From positions 1 through 64,000 of the forward strand of contig JAAEAF010002708.1 in NCBI GenBank assembly GCA_011037195.1: a stretch of 64,000 nt of DNA, read 5' to 3'. Below are positions 23,735-36,097 of this stretch, in pieces (the stretch's first letter is position 1; each line of letters begins with the position of its first letter). Source of the stretch: Triatoma infestans. Lineage: Eukaryota; Arthropoda; Insecta; Hemiptera; Reduviidae. The notes below the pieces were generated by a model. That model saw only the letters and a list, made by a program, of their open reading frames with translations. It did no database searches and had not been told where the DNA came from. The position numbers were made by a program, and so were the translations under genes.

Positions 23735-24470
23735 TTCGAATAAAATAGATGGGTTTATATTTGTACCGTTAATGTCCCAATTTTGAAGAAAATCCTTGGA
23801 ATAGATTTATAGGAAATTCCTAAAAAGAAAAATCTCATGACCCCCCCACATTCTTTAAAATGATACTTCCGGTGAACTGATTTTTTTCAAACTTGGAATT
23901 TTATCTATATTATATTGAAGCAATACTTTTTATTGTACTCTCAGCGAACGTAAATTTTACTGAAGCAGCACTTTAGAGGAAAATTAAACGTTGCAGCACC
24001 TCCAAACCCCCCCTCCAAAAAAATCATTTTTCCCGGAAAAAGATTCGCAGTTCCACCATCGTTCAGTTCTGGGCTTTGGTACATAGGTTTGCTATAGTTC
24101 ATCATATTTTCTCACGATCAACTAGATCAACACCATTTTTGCGCATGCGGGAATCGAACCCTGAATTATTCTCGCGCCAATTGCGAATACGCTAGGCACT
24201 AGTCTAACGCGTGTGGGGATTTTTCGTTTCGCGTTGGGATTTTGAGCGTAACCAAAACGGAATATAATTTTTTAGCTCTCAGCAATTTTTCATTCGTTTG
24301 AGGTATTCGTTCGCATACACTTTCTCGTGTGTGTGTTGATACATATATCAATCGGGAAAACATTTTTGTCAAACCAAGAGGACCTCAAAACATATTATTT
24401 TCGTGAAAAACACATTTACGTAAATTTTACGACCGGAATAATTCCTGTAAGAGAAAGTCACAAAAGACTA
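23735..24470. repeat. Family R copy, interrupted by a tRNA-like SINE head
   Basis: Inner modules (GATACTTCCGGTGAACTGAT at about 23863, CAAACTTGGAATTTT) precede an insertion at about 24050-24215. The right arm then continues (ACCAAAACGGAATATAA, GAGGACCTCAAAACAT, TCCTGTAAGAGAAAGTC). Confidence 0.5.
24055..24215 (-). mobile_element. tRNA-derived SINE head (or tRNA pseudogene)
   Basis: Read on the minus strand it contains GGTTCGATTCC (24150-24160), an exact RNA polymerase III B-box, flanked by CGGG/CCCG-like pairing. About 40 bases upstream (about 24180-24210) TTAGACTAGTGCCTAGCG resembles an A-box or D-arm. It is not a clean cloverleaf, so it is not a functional tRNA. It lies within a family R copy, consistent with a retroposed SINE. 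It is unlike the SINE family at 42.8-46.7 kb. Confidence 0.45.
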
Positions 24471-24592
24471 TTATTTCTGCTTTCTCCAATGTTGTAAGCG
24501 GTTAGTATTTATAACAAGATTTAAAGAAGTTTATTATAATTCAGAGCGTGTGAATTTCTTTCGTTCCTTTTTTTTTTTTAAAACGAAATCAG

Positions 24593-24770
24593 AACTAGTC
24601 TGAAAAAAGCTGGTAATAATAAGGAAGATTTAGAAGATGACGAGGTAGGAGAAGGTGGGGAAGAAAGCAGAAGAAGATGCAACCCAGACCAATTTGATGA
24701 CAACAGAAATGTCATCCAGTTTTTTGAAAAGAAATGTAGTTCTAACGGATATAGTATTTATGACCGTTAG
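24593..24770 (+). CDS. Candidate terminal exon of an unidentified host gene
   Basis: A pyrimidine tract (about 24556-24579) and AG (24591-24592) precede an open frame of about 59 codons ending at TAG (24768-24770). AATAAA follows at 24835-24840, 65 bases downstream. The encoded tail has an acidic segment (EDLEDDEVGEGGEE), then a basic SRRR and CNPDQFDDNRNVIQFFEKK. I do not recognise the family. The arrangement (acceptor, exon, stop, polyadenylation signal) is what a last exon looks like, but no upstream exon is identified and it could be chance or a retroelement 3' end. Confidence 0.28.
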
Positions 24771-24834
24771 AAATTTTTATTCTTATTATTTTTTAAAAAT
24801 ATAAATTCCATTTTAGAATATATTTAATAATAAT

Positions 24835-24840
24835 AATAAA
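24835..24840 (+). promoter_or_regulatory. Possible polyadenylation signal AATAAA
   Basis: Lies 65 bases after the stop codon of the candidate exon at 24593-24770. Because it is embedded in (TAA)n, a chance occurrence is quite possible. Confidence 0.25.
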
Positions 24841-24929
24841 GAAATATGTGCTATGTTGTTAAAGATATTTTATTATTATTATTTTCGTGATTACATTATT
24901 ATTTTTTGGAAATCTTCGAATGATATTAT

Positions 24930-25450
24930 AATTTCTATTTGTTTGTGGAGAGGGATTCACTCCAGAACAAAAATCCAAACCCCACATCTAACCCACCCAA
25001 GATTCACAACAATCCAAACAGATCCTACGTCGACGTTAAGAGGAAATCACAGTCAATCTGTGCCGAGACCAAAGATCCTGAACCTAATTTCCTCACAACT
25101 TAAGCTATCTGTCATAAAATGAATGGGCATTTCTTCCGCCGACTCACAAACTCTACAAGTGAACCCCCCCCCCCCCATTACGTCTCTCTAAACCACGTTG
25201 CCCAGTAAAGGATCCAACCGGATACCTGAAAGAGAGGTCCGTGAAAGACACAACAACTAAATAGTCCTGTCCGGACCCCCAATGAACTTCTTAGACTGCC
25301 AGCAATCCACTGAGCTCGCCCAAAGTGATGAATGCCCAGGGACAATGAAAAGGAGAGAGGCGACTAATTTGGCTAATATTTATCTCCTCATTTCCCAGAA
25401 TTCCGATGTCATCTGGTACGCAGACTAGGAGTAGGTCCTTAGAACAATAA
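24930..25450 (-). pseudogene. I-type LINE RNase H / C-terminal fragment
   Basis: The minus strand gives LVCVPDDIGILGNEEIN (about 25430-25380), a degraded version of the WVPGHVGI-GNE-AD signature at the end of LINE RNase H domains. Further along, the block CAAAGATCCTGAACCTAAT (about 25071-25089) is found inverted near 61095-61113 in another LINE tail, so both are copies of one family in opposite orientations. A C-run lies at about 25167-25178. Confidence 0.5.
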
Positions 25451-25514
25451 AGCACTTCTAGTCTTCTTGAACATTCAGATACAATTATTATTATTATTAT
25501 TTCACTCAAACTCT

Positions 25515-26575
25515 ATTCAGCTTACAATGAAGGTAAATATAAACCTTTAGTGTACTACTCAAAGGGCGATTATTGTTGGAAAGATCTTCAGAACTTTACA
25601 GTTCGCATGGACGTGTTTCTAATATTTGTTACCAGAGCGTCGCTGGATCGCTTCTATTTTTATTCCATGATTCTAGATAATACAGGGGCGTACCTCAATG
25701 GGACAAAACTGTGACAATTTATATTATAAGCCAGATCATTAACTACTCGGTAATCATTAACTAAACGGGAAAAGTTTAAAACGAAATGAAGCAGCCAAAA
25801 ATACAAGAAAAGACTAAAAAATTCTGTTGCGGAAAACTTCTAACTGATCTTCAACTTCGACGAGATTTACAAACGGGAGTTCATTTAAGGTTTGTGCTTG
25901 AAGTTTTCTTTTGGGCTATATAATCTTAGTGGATGCTCGCAGAATCTTAATGGATAGAAATTTTTACGAAAATATTCAAATAAGTGATTTAATACTGATA
26001 AAACTTGAGCGCTTATTATATTCTTTAAATCAACATAACATAATTTTAACTTATATTTTTGGATTACGGAGATAGATCTATACAGAAAAATCGGCGACAA
26101 TACATGTCAAGGAAGAGGTAAGCTGAAATATGTAGGGGGAAAACCTAGCGGTTTGTAGGTGAATTACGGCGAACTTAGAGATTTGATGTACACATTGAGG
26201 AAAACAAGTTCAAAACAATATGGGTGACAAGAAGAACAAAACTGTTCAATTAATCAGGAAATAAACGAATTATTTCTTAAGGAATAAAGCTATTAAAAGT
26301 CTGAAGAAGAGAATGAATTAACATTTATACTGAAATATACTTTTTATTGTATGCTGAAGATCCATATATACGAGGATCATTCAATAGGATTTCCTCGTTA
26401 CTTTGAGGAGGAAAAATGCATTACGACTTCCGGGCAGTAGTGCTCCCAGTAGTGTGGGACTTTCTCCTTTCATCCACTAAAAAACCCAAACTGCTCCTTT
26501 GCAGGCACTGGAACACACTGTGGGATTTTTTGTCATATTATATCAGGGTGGTGTCCTCGTGTTAAGCCCTTTCAG
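25515..26575. other. Intergenic stretch without recognised genes
   Basis: AT-rich. The short frames here have no family resemblance. Confidence 0.35.
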
Positions 26576-26581
26576 GCTTAA

Positions 26582-26812
26582 CTACATTAAATCAACAGGT
26601 GCGGACGTAGGTCCTTTCGCCGCAGCATTATCTCGAGGAAAGTCGTTATTCCAGTAATCCCTGCATGAAATCATAGTCCCTATTGCTCTAAACATCTCAG
26701 GCATCATACGGCCTATTTCCTGCTCTAAACCCTGAGCATCATCGAAGATACATGACGGATCCCTCACCTTCCCAATATAACATACGTAAGAGGTAAAACA
26801 CTTTTGACCCAT
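26582..26812 (-). CDS. Short hypothetical ORF, 76 codons
   Basis: An uninterrupted frame in a locally GC-richer patch, reading DAQGLEQEIGRMMPEMFRAI and SCRDYWNNDFPRDNAA. I recognise no domain. The composition suggests former coding DNA, most likely part of a retroelement, but nothing decides this. Confidence 0.15.
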   Translation of the reverse strand: MGQKCFTSYVCYIGKVRDPSCIFDDAQGLEQEIGRMMPEMFRAIGTMISCRDYWNNDFPRDNAAAKGPTSAPVDLM

Positions 26813-26824
26813 AAGGAACTGAGT

Positions 26825-27585
26825 AAGTTACTAATTGTACTTGTCATGCCCCCTGCCCTCCCACAAACTCGCGATTGGCCACGTTGTCCTACACCTTCCT
26901 CGGCTAGCCACACTCCAGCTTTCATGCCAGGACCGAATGGATGTAATTAATAAGTATATGTATATTAATAATATAATAATCAACAATATCTTTAAAATAT
27001 TTATAAATATCTCAACACAAAAAAATTTATTATTAACAACTATAAGTTGGCAACACTTGGTAAATTGAGCTTTTATTATCAAATAAAATATATCGATTAT
27101 TTAATAGTAATTTCTAACTTTCTATTAGTAATATATTTTGTTAGATGAACTTTATTTTATTGGTGACCCTAGCAGATATATAAGATACACAATCAAAGCT
27201 AATCGATTAAGAAATATGTAATTATTGAAACAACGCTTTCATCATTCAATTAAATTTTATCTATATTTGTAATTCTCTTTTATATCATACTAGAAATGAT
27301 GGAATAAAAAATTTGATATCTTCCTAGGAAGAGAGAAAGTGAATTTTACGATGAGAAATTTCGCTAAGATATAATTTGCATTGAATATTTCATCTTATTA
27401 GTGATTTTATAGCATTCAATTATCAATAACAATAATTTAATATATATTGCTAGAAATGTTAGTAATATATATCTTCCACCTGCAGATAAAGAATTTTGTT
27501 GAAGAATTTATTTCTTTTAAAATTTTTTATTTTCCTTAGTTCGATACCCCGGGAGGGGGAGGGGGGACAAAGTGATAGTTAAACA
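26825..27585. other. AT-rich stretch, no gene seen
   Basis: Mostly A/T-rich, with a G-run at about 27552-27566 at its right end. Confidence 0.4.
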
Positions 27586-27589
27586 TTGA

Positions 27590-27935
27590 AATTTTCTTCA
27601 AACTTGGAATTTTCACTGAACTTTCAGTTAGCCTAAACATTACAATAAACATGAGTGCTGAAAATCAGTACATTTAGGACTTGCAGCTACTTCGTGTGAT
27701 TACATTATGTTCCAACAGCCAGAGCGCCCTTTAAGTTCCAAAAAACTACGCTGCATTTAGAGGGAATCCTGCCGTTTCACATCTCTCAGAATTTCGCTAA
27801 ATAAATTCTTCTGGAAAGATTTCTGAAATCAATATTTTTGAACCATTTTCGAGAAAACTGGAAAAGTTTAGAAAATCTTTCAGTAAAGGTGCATTTCCGG
27901 TTTTACTTCTAGCATTTATTAGACCATTTTAGACG
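27590..27935. repeat. Family R inner module fragment
   Basis: Contains TTTCTTCAAACTTGGAATTT, TTTTCGAGAAAACTGG, CTTTCAGTAAAGGTGC and ATTTCCGGTT in the standard order. Confidence 0.5.
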
Positions 27936-28649
27936 GTACATTATCATAAATTAAAAGTCGAAATCACCTGTCAACATGAACTTGATTACCATATTTTGAT
28001 AGATGAATATCCAAAAATCGGTTAGAACTAACAAAAAAACAAGCATGCTACGACGAACAAAATTCCGGATCCGATGTTATTGATTGAGCTTACAGAAGCA
28101 ATAGAAATAAATGAATGATTATAATCTTCGACTTAATGGTTCAGAAGTGCAGAAAAAATGGAAGTCGACACAGAAATTGACATATCTACAACCAATTGAA
28201 TGGCCAAGCATTTGTAAAAGATGTGAATTAACGTACGATTCACTGTAACTATTCACTGGATTCTAGCCTTAACAGATAAATGATATTACGTAATGAACTG
28301 TAAAATGACACGGGCTATTAAATTCATAATTTTTCGAAGAAAACAGTTTGGCTTAACACAATCACCTGATTAACCTTGGCTATGTTTTTAATTATTATCT
28401 GAGAACAGGTGTAATGATACTTATTAATATGTAGAAACATTCTTATCTTATCTCGTTTTATGATAAAGTAGTCGAGGAAAGTAAAAATGGAAAATAGTGG
28501 TTTTTTGTCGCATAATGAGAACATCGTGACCTGAGAGTATACACGTCTTAGAATGGAAAGCGCATCTTAAAATGTGGGAAGTGAGCGCGAAAGAAATAGA
28601 GATAGATAAGAGGAAAAAAATAATAAGGAGAGAATCTTTTCTCCAGTAG

Positions 28650-29300
28650 AACACGCAGCAAGAGAGTGCAAACTACACTGAAGAGGGAGAGATAGATAAG
28701 GTACAACAAGAGAAAGAGACAAAGTAACGTCCTGCCTCATCTGTTGTTGTTATTGTGTGTGGATGCTGTATGTGTATTGCTGCTGCTGCTGTTTCCATGG
28801 TGAAAGTGATGATGACCTTTTAGTTCTGGGTGACCAGACCTGTCGGCACACTGGCCCCGGGACCTGGGGCCGTCGCCACCACCATCCCGCCACTTAGCTC
28901 TTCTACTTCCACCACAACATCTCTCCTTTTGTTTACGACTTTATATATATATGTACTACACTATCTATACCAGGTTCCACCTAACGGGATGTCGGAAGTG
29001 TATCATCTTCACTAATACAAGCGCTCCAAAAATATAAATAAATAAAATGAAACAAGAAGATACAGAAAGGTCAACCAGTATCTCCACATTCAAACTACCA
29101 CAATGTGTGGCTAAAAAAAAAAAGGGGGACCCCCCCTCAGTGCCGTAAAAACTTGATACCAAACCACAATATCTCCAAACTAAAAAAGAAAGAAGAAGAT
29201 TTTTGAGGGAATTTTTACACATTTTGTTGGGGACTCACTGTTCGTCTCCTCGTTGTCTCTCTCTTCAAGACTCGCTCTTTCTCTGTAGCCAAAAATGATA
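28650..29300. other. GC-richer, non-repetitive island with TATA-like run
   Basis: Between about 28830 and 28900 the sequence becomes GC- and CpG-rich, unlike its flanks. A TATATATATA run lies at about 28943-28952, and a CTTTCTCTGTAG acceptor-like site near 29280. Short frames are open on both strands but are not recognisable. It could be a host promoter or first exon, or just a chance island; evidence is thin. Confidence 0.2.
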
Positions 29301-30445
29301 TCTGGACCGTTTTAAATGATTTTGTTTATCATTAATCTTATAAATATAAATAAGGATAAAAAACTGCGTCCCGCTGCTGGACAGAATTCTACTTTCCAAA
29401 AAAAAAAAAATTATATGTGACTGGTAGCATTTTGCATATTGATATTCTTTCTTATATTATCTTATAATATCCTCTTTTCTACTTAATTTGAATATCAATT
29501 TATGATGATTCAGTATAAGAGTTAACAAAAAAAATGTAGCTAATTACCTTAAATTTAGTTGAGTGGTTAAAAACTTTTAGCTCCACAAAATAAACTGATT
29601 TTGTTTAGTTTGTGAGCGTTTATTTTTCTTCACAAAACTATGACTAAATTTATATTAAGTGCAAATCCACTATTTAATATAAATCATATAGGATTTTAAC
29701 GGCTCTCTATATTATAGTTGCCTCTATAATACCTGAGCTTTACGCCTTAGGGAAGTCAAGACCCGCCTATTCGACTCTAGCAGTACTAAAGAAAAGAAAT
29801 TTAGGGTTAGCCTCGACTACTATAATAAGAAGGAATTTTTCTACTGAAAAAGGATCTTCAACCTTCAAGAAAGCAACACACTAACAACTTAGTCTGTCAC
29901 GTCGCTTCGCTCTACTTATTAGCCTTACGCTACTCTTACTCTTGTTAACTAACGTTTGACAGTCCTTGCAGTAACTTTGCTTTAATTAATATACAACCGA
30001 GTAGTGAGTGCAGTTCTCTATTCTCATATAAAATCTTTGATGGATTTGATTGTTTGTGAAACGGTGTACTCAAAATCTCACTACTACACTTTGCCGCTGT
30101 TATATTTTGACGATAGCGACAAAGTAAAGAAGAGAGTAATAGGGAATTAAGTGACCAACTAAAGAGTGGTGAACTTAACTAAAGAGATGGATGGTAGCAT
30201 CGAGTGTTGTGAGTCGTTTGAAGAACGCTGTGGCTGACTTGTTATAACGGTAGATTTAGCTTGATGAAAACTCTCTGGCCTGTAAAAAAGCTTTGAGACG
30301 AGAGCGAATCGAGCAGTGGCTTGTTACAAACAATTACTTTAATAACTCTGTAACATGTATGTCGCCGACTCACAGTAAGCTTTTTGAACTTTTGACTGGC
30401 TGTTTTCTTCTTGGATCTTATTTAGATTTCTTCAGATATTGGTTT
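29300..30445. other. Intergenic stretch without recognised genes
   Basis: No motif supports a gene. A segment near 30190-30230 (GATGGTAGCATCGAG, then GTGAGTCGTTTGAAGAACG) weakly resembles 33957-33995, perhaps a diverged shared repeat. Confidence 0.3.
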
Positions 30446-30804
30446 AGCTCTTCAAGTTTTCCTTATTAGTGAATCAAGGCTGACTTGGCGACTTGCTAAA
30501 AGCCCTGAGATGGCCGCGCCTACATCCAGTTTCTCATAATTTTTGATGGGTTTAGAGACAGCTTTTAGGGAGGATGCTTGGCTCTCAGAGTTGCAGTGCG
30601 TTGCAGGGAGCGTGACAAAGGGTGTAATGCCTAGTTGAATTACCCTATGGTAGCGCTTGTTAGGCTGAGTTGGCAATATTGAGTCGAGCGCTTGTATGGC
30701 GAATTTTTTCAATTGAAAATTGATTCTACGTATTATACAGTTTATTTTTCATTTTGTAAAGAATCTCCTTGCTAGAAGGACTATATGAATATCTTCATGT
30801 CCTG

Positions 30805-31400
30805 CTTTGACAGAGCTCCTTCACTAAAAACATTGAAAAATAAGAAAAATGCTGGCGATAAACTTATCGAAAAACCAAAGCTATTCTATCATATTTGTTA
30901 GGAATATCAGAGGAAATCTTTAAAATTCTGACAAAGCACAATATAAGAACTTACATATGGAAGAGATCAGAAAAATCCCAAAAAGTCCCAAATGTTGCCC
31001 CACATTAATGACAAATTTCCACTACAAATAAGAGACCGTAAAAAGTGGAGTCGATGCAGCTGTGGAGAAAATTACGCAGGGTAGACCAACATATTAATTA
31101 CAAGCGACTTAAGGACACATTCATTGTGACAAACATAACAAAATGGTAAATCCTGCAATTATAGAATATTCACCTGTAACTGGATATGCAATAAATTTTG
31201 AAGACACAAAAGTTCTTGCCTGAATTGATAATTATTAAGGACGTGCCGTTAGAGAGGCAATAGAACTTGAAAAACAGAAGAGAAACATGGCTGCCTCTTA
31301 CTTAGAGAAAACAGAGAAAAAGAAAGAAAAATTAATAGGTTTTCTTGAACAAAACGATTCTGCAATTTTGGCAATGGGATGAGAGACTTAGATTTCGCCA
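30805..31400 (+). pseudogene. Penelope-like element remnant (RT end and GIY-YIG nuclease)
   Basis: Translated with stops and shifts, it reads KNKKNAGDKLIEKPKLFYH, then a CSCGENYAG stretch (cf. the CSCG--YIG-T core of the GIY-YIG endonuclease), HCDKHNKMVNPAIIEYSPVT (with small shifts), GYAINFEDTKVLA and REAIELEKQKRNM. The last two are the E-H---TGH-I-FEDTKVLA and REAIEIEK signatures at the C-terminus of Penelope-like retroelements. Internal stops make it inactive, and the RT core upstream is not legible. Confidence 0.65.
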
Positions 31401-32415
31401 TTCAACAGCCAAGAGGAAAGAACAATTAAGCCCGTCCAGTATTTGCAACTATTTCAGGTAAGAGAGAAGTTAGACGTCCTCACTTTTATTGCTTTGTTCT
31501 ATAAAACATCCATTGCATTTATTGATACTGAAGAAGCTCATTATATAGTGCGAAACGATGGTTTACCCCAAACTACTGGGCGCGGTCTAAGAAACCCGAA
31601 GGATTTTAGAGTTTTACAAATCATTGAAGTTTTCCAGCGTATCCAAGAATCATAAAAAAAAAGGGATAAAGGGTTTGTGTACCATGGAAGGTAAATTTGC
31701 ATGTTTTGTGGCAAACAAGAAGAAACAATAGAGACAAAACTACTTCTTTAGAAAAGAGTATTAATGTATCTAAAATTTCTTACTGATTTAAATATTCACC
31801 TGCAAACATTACTACTGAAAATAACCTCAAATGTTAGTAATAGCGCATTACGAAAACTAAAAATAACATAATCGAATACACAAATTTGCAAATAGAAAAT
31901 ACTATAATTCTAGATTCTACTACATTTCCGGGTTAATCATTTTATAATAAACAAAATATATATAAAAAAAAGAATACAAATCAAATTAAAAAATAAATAA
32001 ATACATCTAAAATCAGGTAATAAATTTTTTTTTCCTGACGTTCCAGATAATAATTAATAGGTAATTTTATTCTGTCAATAGTAATTAATGTCATGAGGAC
32101 TCTTAGTAATAGTAAATGAAATAACAAACTATGACCTTGGACGGATGAAGTTTTCGTTGAAACAAGTCCAGTCACGATTCTATTTAATCAAGTTAAAAAT
32201 ACAAACCTAATTCCTTGTTCTATTATTGTAAATTATTACTGTGTATTCCTTTTTTGTAATTCTTGAAATAATTCGGGAATTTTTAGGATATATTTAATTG
32301 GACAATCTATTATGTAATTAGAAGTTTCTAGAGGAAAAAAATACCTATAAGTGGAAGTTACGTGAGGGTCTTTAGTGCATGAGGAATGAGTATCCAAACT
32401 CTTGGGTACGGTTCT
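31400..32415. other. AT-rich stretch following the Penelope remnant
   Basis: A 70-codon frame at 31443 contains YIVRNDGLPQTTGRGLRN; I cannot assign it. It may still belong to the retroelement. The rest is AT-rich and featureless. Confidence 0.3.
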
Positions 32416-32419
32416 GTAC

Positions 32420-32973
32420 TATAGGACTTATAAGAAAATCTGGTGTGAATATGGTGCCCAATTGATATCTGTGCAGTTTGCATTCCATGTTTAAACCAAA
32501 ACGTTGTAACCATTTCCGAGAAAATCCTGACCAAAAAAATAAATAAATAAAACTTTGAAACCTATTCTATAATTGTCGCATTTCCGGTTAACCGAATTAT
32601 TCTTGAAATGTTTAGTCGTGCTTTATTGTATCTTAATAATATATAGGTGGCAGTACATTGTACTGAAGCGATACTTAAGAGGAAAGCTACTGATTCCCTA
32701 GAACTCAATATTCTCCCCCTCCCCAAAATGTTTCAGATAAAAACGATAGACCTTTATAGATATAGTTAGTATGCAAATTTAAAAGATAATCAAAGACACC
32801 ATTTTCGAAAAAATCTCCTAATTTCCAAAAATCCATTCAATAAAATCTATCTTTTGGATGAGGTGTATTGACAAAAATCAAAAAGTATTCGATGCAGCGG
32901 TCATACCCGAAACGGAATTCAGTGATTTTTGTTTTTGAGATATTTGTCACATTTTCTCTCTCTCTCACACAAA

Positions 32974-33010
<37 letters not shown>

Positions 33011-33670
33011 ACCAGATACCAGCGAATAATAAATATGTGTGTAAAAAAAAAAAATCTGATGTGAAACACTCACACGACATTCTGTACCGCATTTTACACG
33101 GTAATTCTTTTATAGAAGTTTGACCCAGTTTACAAATATCACATACATCTGAAAATATACTTTGTGTCTCTTAAAAATAATTAGGCAAAAGAATCGTATT
33201 TCCGGTGAACCGATTTTCTTCAAAACTCGGAGTTCTGACAACACATTAAATTCTTATGTTAATATGGTTATAAAGCTTAACGTCACCCCTAAAATATTTC
33301 AATAATTTTATGATTAGTTAATGTACCAGGTTTAAAAAAAAAAAATCTGGGACCATTTTCGAGAAAATTGCGGAAAAACGGAAAACCTACCACCACCTGG
33401 TTGTTAGGGTCCACTAATTTTGACTAAAACCTATTTGTCACGTTTCCTGATAGCACCTAAACGAAATATCTAGTTTCAGCTTTCTGTAAATTTCCATTTT
33501 GTATTAGCTGACCAAACACTAAGACAGACAGACACACTCCCACACACACGCAAATAAGACCAATATCTTGAAAACAATTTTCTCAAACTCAGGAAACCTC
33601 AAAATATGTATTTTCCGCTGAAAATTCAAATTTAGAAAATTTTATACGATCTCTTATAGTAGTTGGTGTA
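32420..33670. repeat. Family R copy, long, with (CA)n
   Basis: Inner modules with GCATTTCCGGTTAACCG (about 32577) lead to an arm with (CA)n (about 32970-33007), then the block AATCTGATGTGAAACACTCACACG (about 33052), a second module with TATTTCCGGTGAACCG and a second arm ending near 33660 (CAGGAAACCTCAAAAT). Two arms in the same direction suggest two tandem or nested copies. Confidence 0.5.
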
Positions 33671-34189
33671 AGTGATATACCAAAAAAGCGGGAACTCGTA
33701 AGAACTCAAAAGGAAGAGATCTGACATGAATGATATTTTAGAGTTGCTCTGGAGAAGTGGCAATGTTAAGATTTTGTAATGGCGGCGGGATTTGTTGGTG
33801 AAATGTATAAAACATACGAAATGGCACTAAACTTACAATTTATATATTTACGATTAGAATAGTGTATGTACATGTAAGTAGATAGTGTGAACGAGCGAAG
33901 ATTGGATGGTTGAATGGTTGGTAGTGTGATGAATGTAGAATGGTATAGCGTCTGGTGGTAGCGTAATGGTTGCGAGTCGCTTGAAGAGTGATGTGACAAA
34001 TTAGAGTTCTTGCCTGTCCTAGTAGTGGTGAGCTAGTAGTGTGGCTAGCGAAGTGAAACTTCTAGAGTTAAGGTTAATGTAGCAACTGATGTTTACTCCT
34101 GAAGGTTTATCTGTTGCTTCCTGTCCTCTTCAAAGTTGAATTGTAGACTCCCCATGCTCGCTAATGATGAGTCTCCCGAGTGAGTCACC

Positions 34190-34702
34190 GAGTTTCACAC
34201 CACAGTGATTGATTCAAACTTACTGCATTATTCATTCACAGAGAAAAGTGCATTATTGAGTAAAGCCAGTAAATTCGCCTCAGCAAAGCTGAACTCAATC
34301 ACTTGATGAATCCCCGTGCTAATGTTGGTGAGACTCGCTTCAAAGTTGATAGGGGGACTCACTCGGAACTCTTTAAAGTAAAGTTGGCTTAATGACTGAC
34401 CTTAAGCCCCTCACATGTGAGTTTCGATTCAATTTCGTTTTTGCGTCGGCTCCGCAAGTGACAGCTTCAGGAGAGTTGCTGTCGTGTTAGATTCCAATCG
34501 ACTACTATTGTGGGCATGACAGAGGCTGTAATGCGTCTTTGGCAGGCACTTGGTAGTCAATGGTGGCGCCTTATGTGGTTGCTGATGAAACTATTGAGTT
34601 CAGCTTTGCTGTGGCGAATTTACTGGGTTTTTAGAAAGTGCATTTTTCTGTGTGAATGAATGATGTAGTAAGAATGAATCAATCAGTATGGTGTGAAAGG
34701 AG
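34190..34702. repeat. Inverted repeat with arms of about 110 bases (foldback-like)
   Basis: The left arm (about 34190-34302) and the reverse complement of the right arm (about 34586-34702) match closely. Shared blocks in order are TTTCACACCA, TGATTGATTCA, CATTCATTCACA, CAGTAAATTCGCC and CAGCAAAGCTGAACTCAAT. The spacer is about 280 bases, less AT-rich, and has no recognisable gene. It is not family R and not the palindromic MITE. Target duplications were not identified. Confidence 0.6.
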
Positions 34703-34764
34703 CATTAAATGAGGAAGTCAGTTCTCTTCAAGCACTTGATGAATCATAATCTGGCGATAGATGA

Positions 34765-35555
34765 GAATCTATTCGAAACCGGAAAGCCCTAATAAAAGGA
34801 ATTACGACGATGATCACATTCCCAGCTAGCACTGAGCACCAATCGCAGTAAGAGAAAGTTGTTGAAAGCGTTTTATAACAGGCTTTTTTGTTTTGTTTTT
34901 GTTTTGTTTAGACTCGCCCAGTTTGAAATACGACAGACATTTGTATGTACTTTTGACTTATGTACAAATATTACATAAAATAGGTATCATAAACTTTCTG
35001 TTGTGAACTTTCTTGTTTTATAATGTACAAACCAATAATGATGCTACTAAAATAAGGATGAGTGAAAATAAATAACGCACACACCTAGAAGTTATGTGTA
35101 ATAAAAACATACATAAGTAACTGTCATTAAATATTACACGTATATAAAATTAAGCGGAACTGTTCAACTAGTCTTCATACAACTATGGATAATTTTTTTG
35201 CCTATTCATTACGTTTATGTTTTTTTTTTTTTTTTTTTTAAAGAAAAGTTTATATAAAATTGTTAGAAATAATAATAATATGTTAATTACCAACTATTAT
35301 GAAAACTACAACAAACGGTAACTGGAAAAGTGTTAACATTCTAATAAACACTAAGGTAATAATAACACCTTCCATGTGCATAAAACTTTCTCAATAACAT
35401 CATATAATTACAGGTGTATTCTATAATTATCTATTATAAATTAAATTAATGTTTTTTATCTATAAAAACTTCTCTTTAGTACCATCTACAAGTAGACTTA
35501 ACCTTTTATGAATACTGGTGAAACCAAAAAATTACAGACAATCTGTTTAGTCAGC
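34765..35555. other. AT-rich stretch, no gene seen
   Basis: Poly-T at about 35221-35239; otherwise featureless. Confidence 0.4.
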
Positions 35556-35559
35556 ATTT

Positions 35560-35860
35560 GGGCATTAAAAATACCGAAAAAAAAAACTCTTTTGGGACAC
35601 AGTCACACGACTTCCTCGTAAATGGTAAATTTTCTTTAAGCCTCCAGTTTTACGAATTTGTCCTAATATAAATATAGTAGTGATAACGCGATTAGATTCA
35701 TCCAGGCAGTTACTAGAAATTATTTCAATGTAGTCTATAAGAAAGCGCCAATAACATTGAATCAATCATCATATAACATTTGAAATTTAACGCCACAAAG
35801 TCCGTAGAATAGCATTCCACGTTTAAAGGAAATTGTCATGGACTTTATCGATAAGTCTAG
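35560..35860. repeat. Family R inner module fragment
   Basis: Eroded block GACACAGTCACACGACTTCC and AAATTTTCTTTAAGCC, similar to the ACACTCACACGACTTTC block elsewhere. It abuts the LINE at 35868. Confidence 0.35.
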
Positions 35861-36097
35861 CACTTCCTCGATCCTGCAGAAACGGCATAATGCGTTGTCT
35901 GCAAGTAATAAATGGTGCATGTGCCTATTCAGCCTACAATACCCTGTAGAGGGTAATGGGCAATACCCACTATTAGCCTTATATCCCTTCGGCTATGGCT
36001 CAGTAGGTCCTTGATAAATTTAAGCAAATGTCTTGTAATGAAGAGTTTCGCCTGCCTCTGCCCTGGCGTACTTTCCCACCATCGCAGACGCTTACCT

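Noticed and set aside
24140..24212. Functional tRNA gene
   Set aside because: The B-box is good, but the arms do not form a convincing cloverleaf and it lies within a repeat as an insertion.
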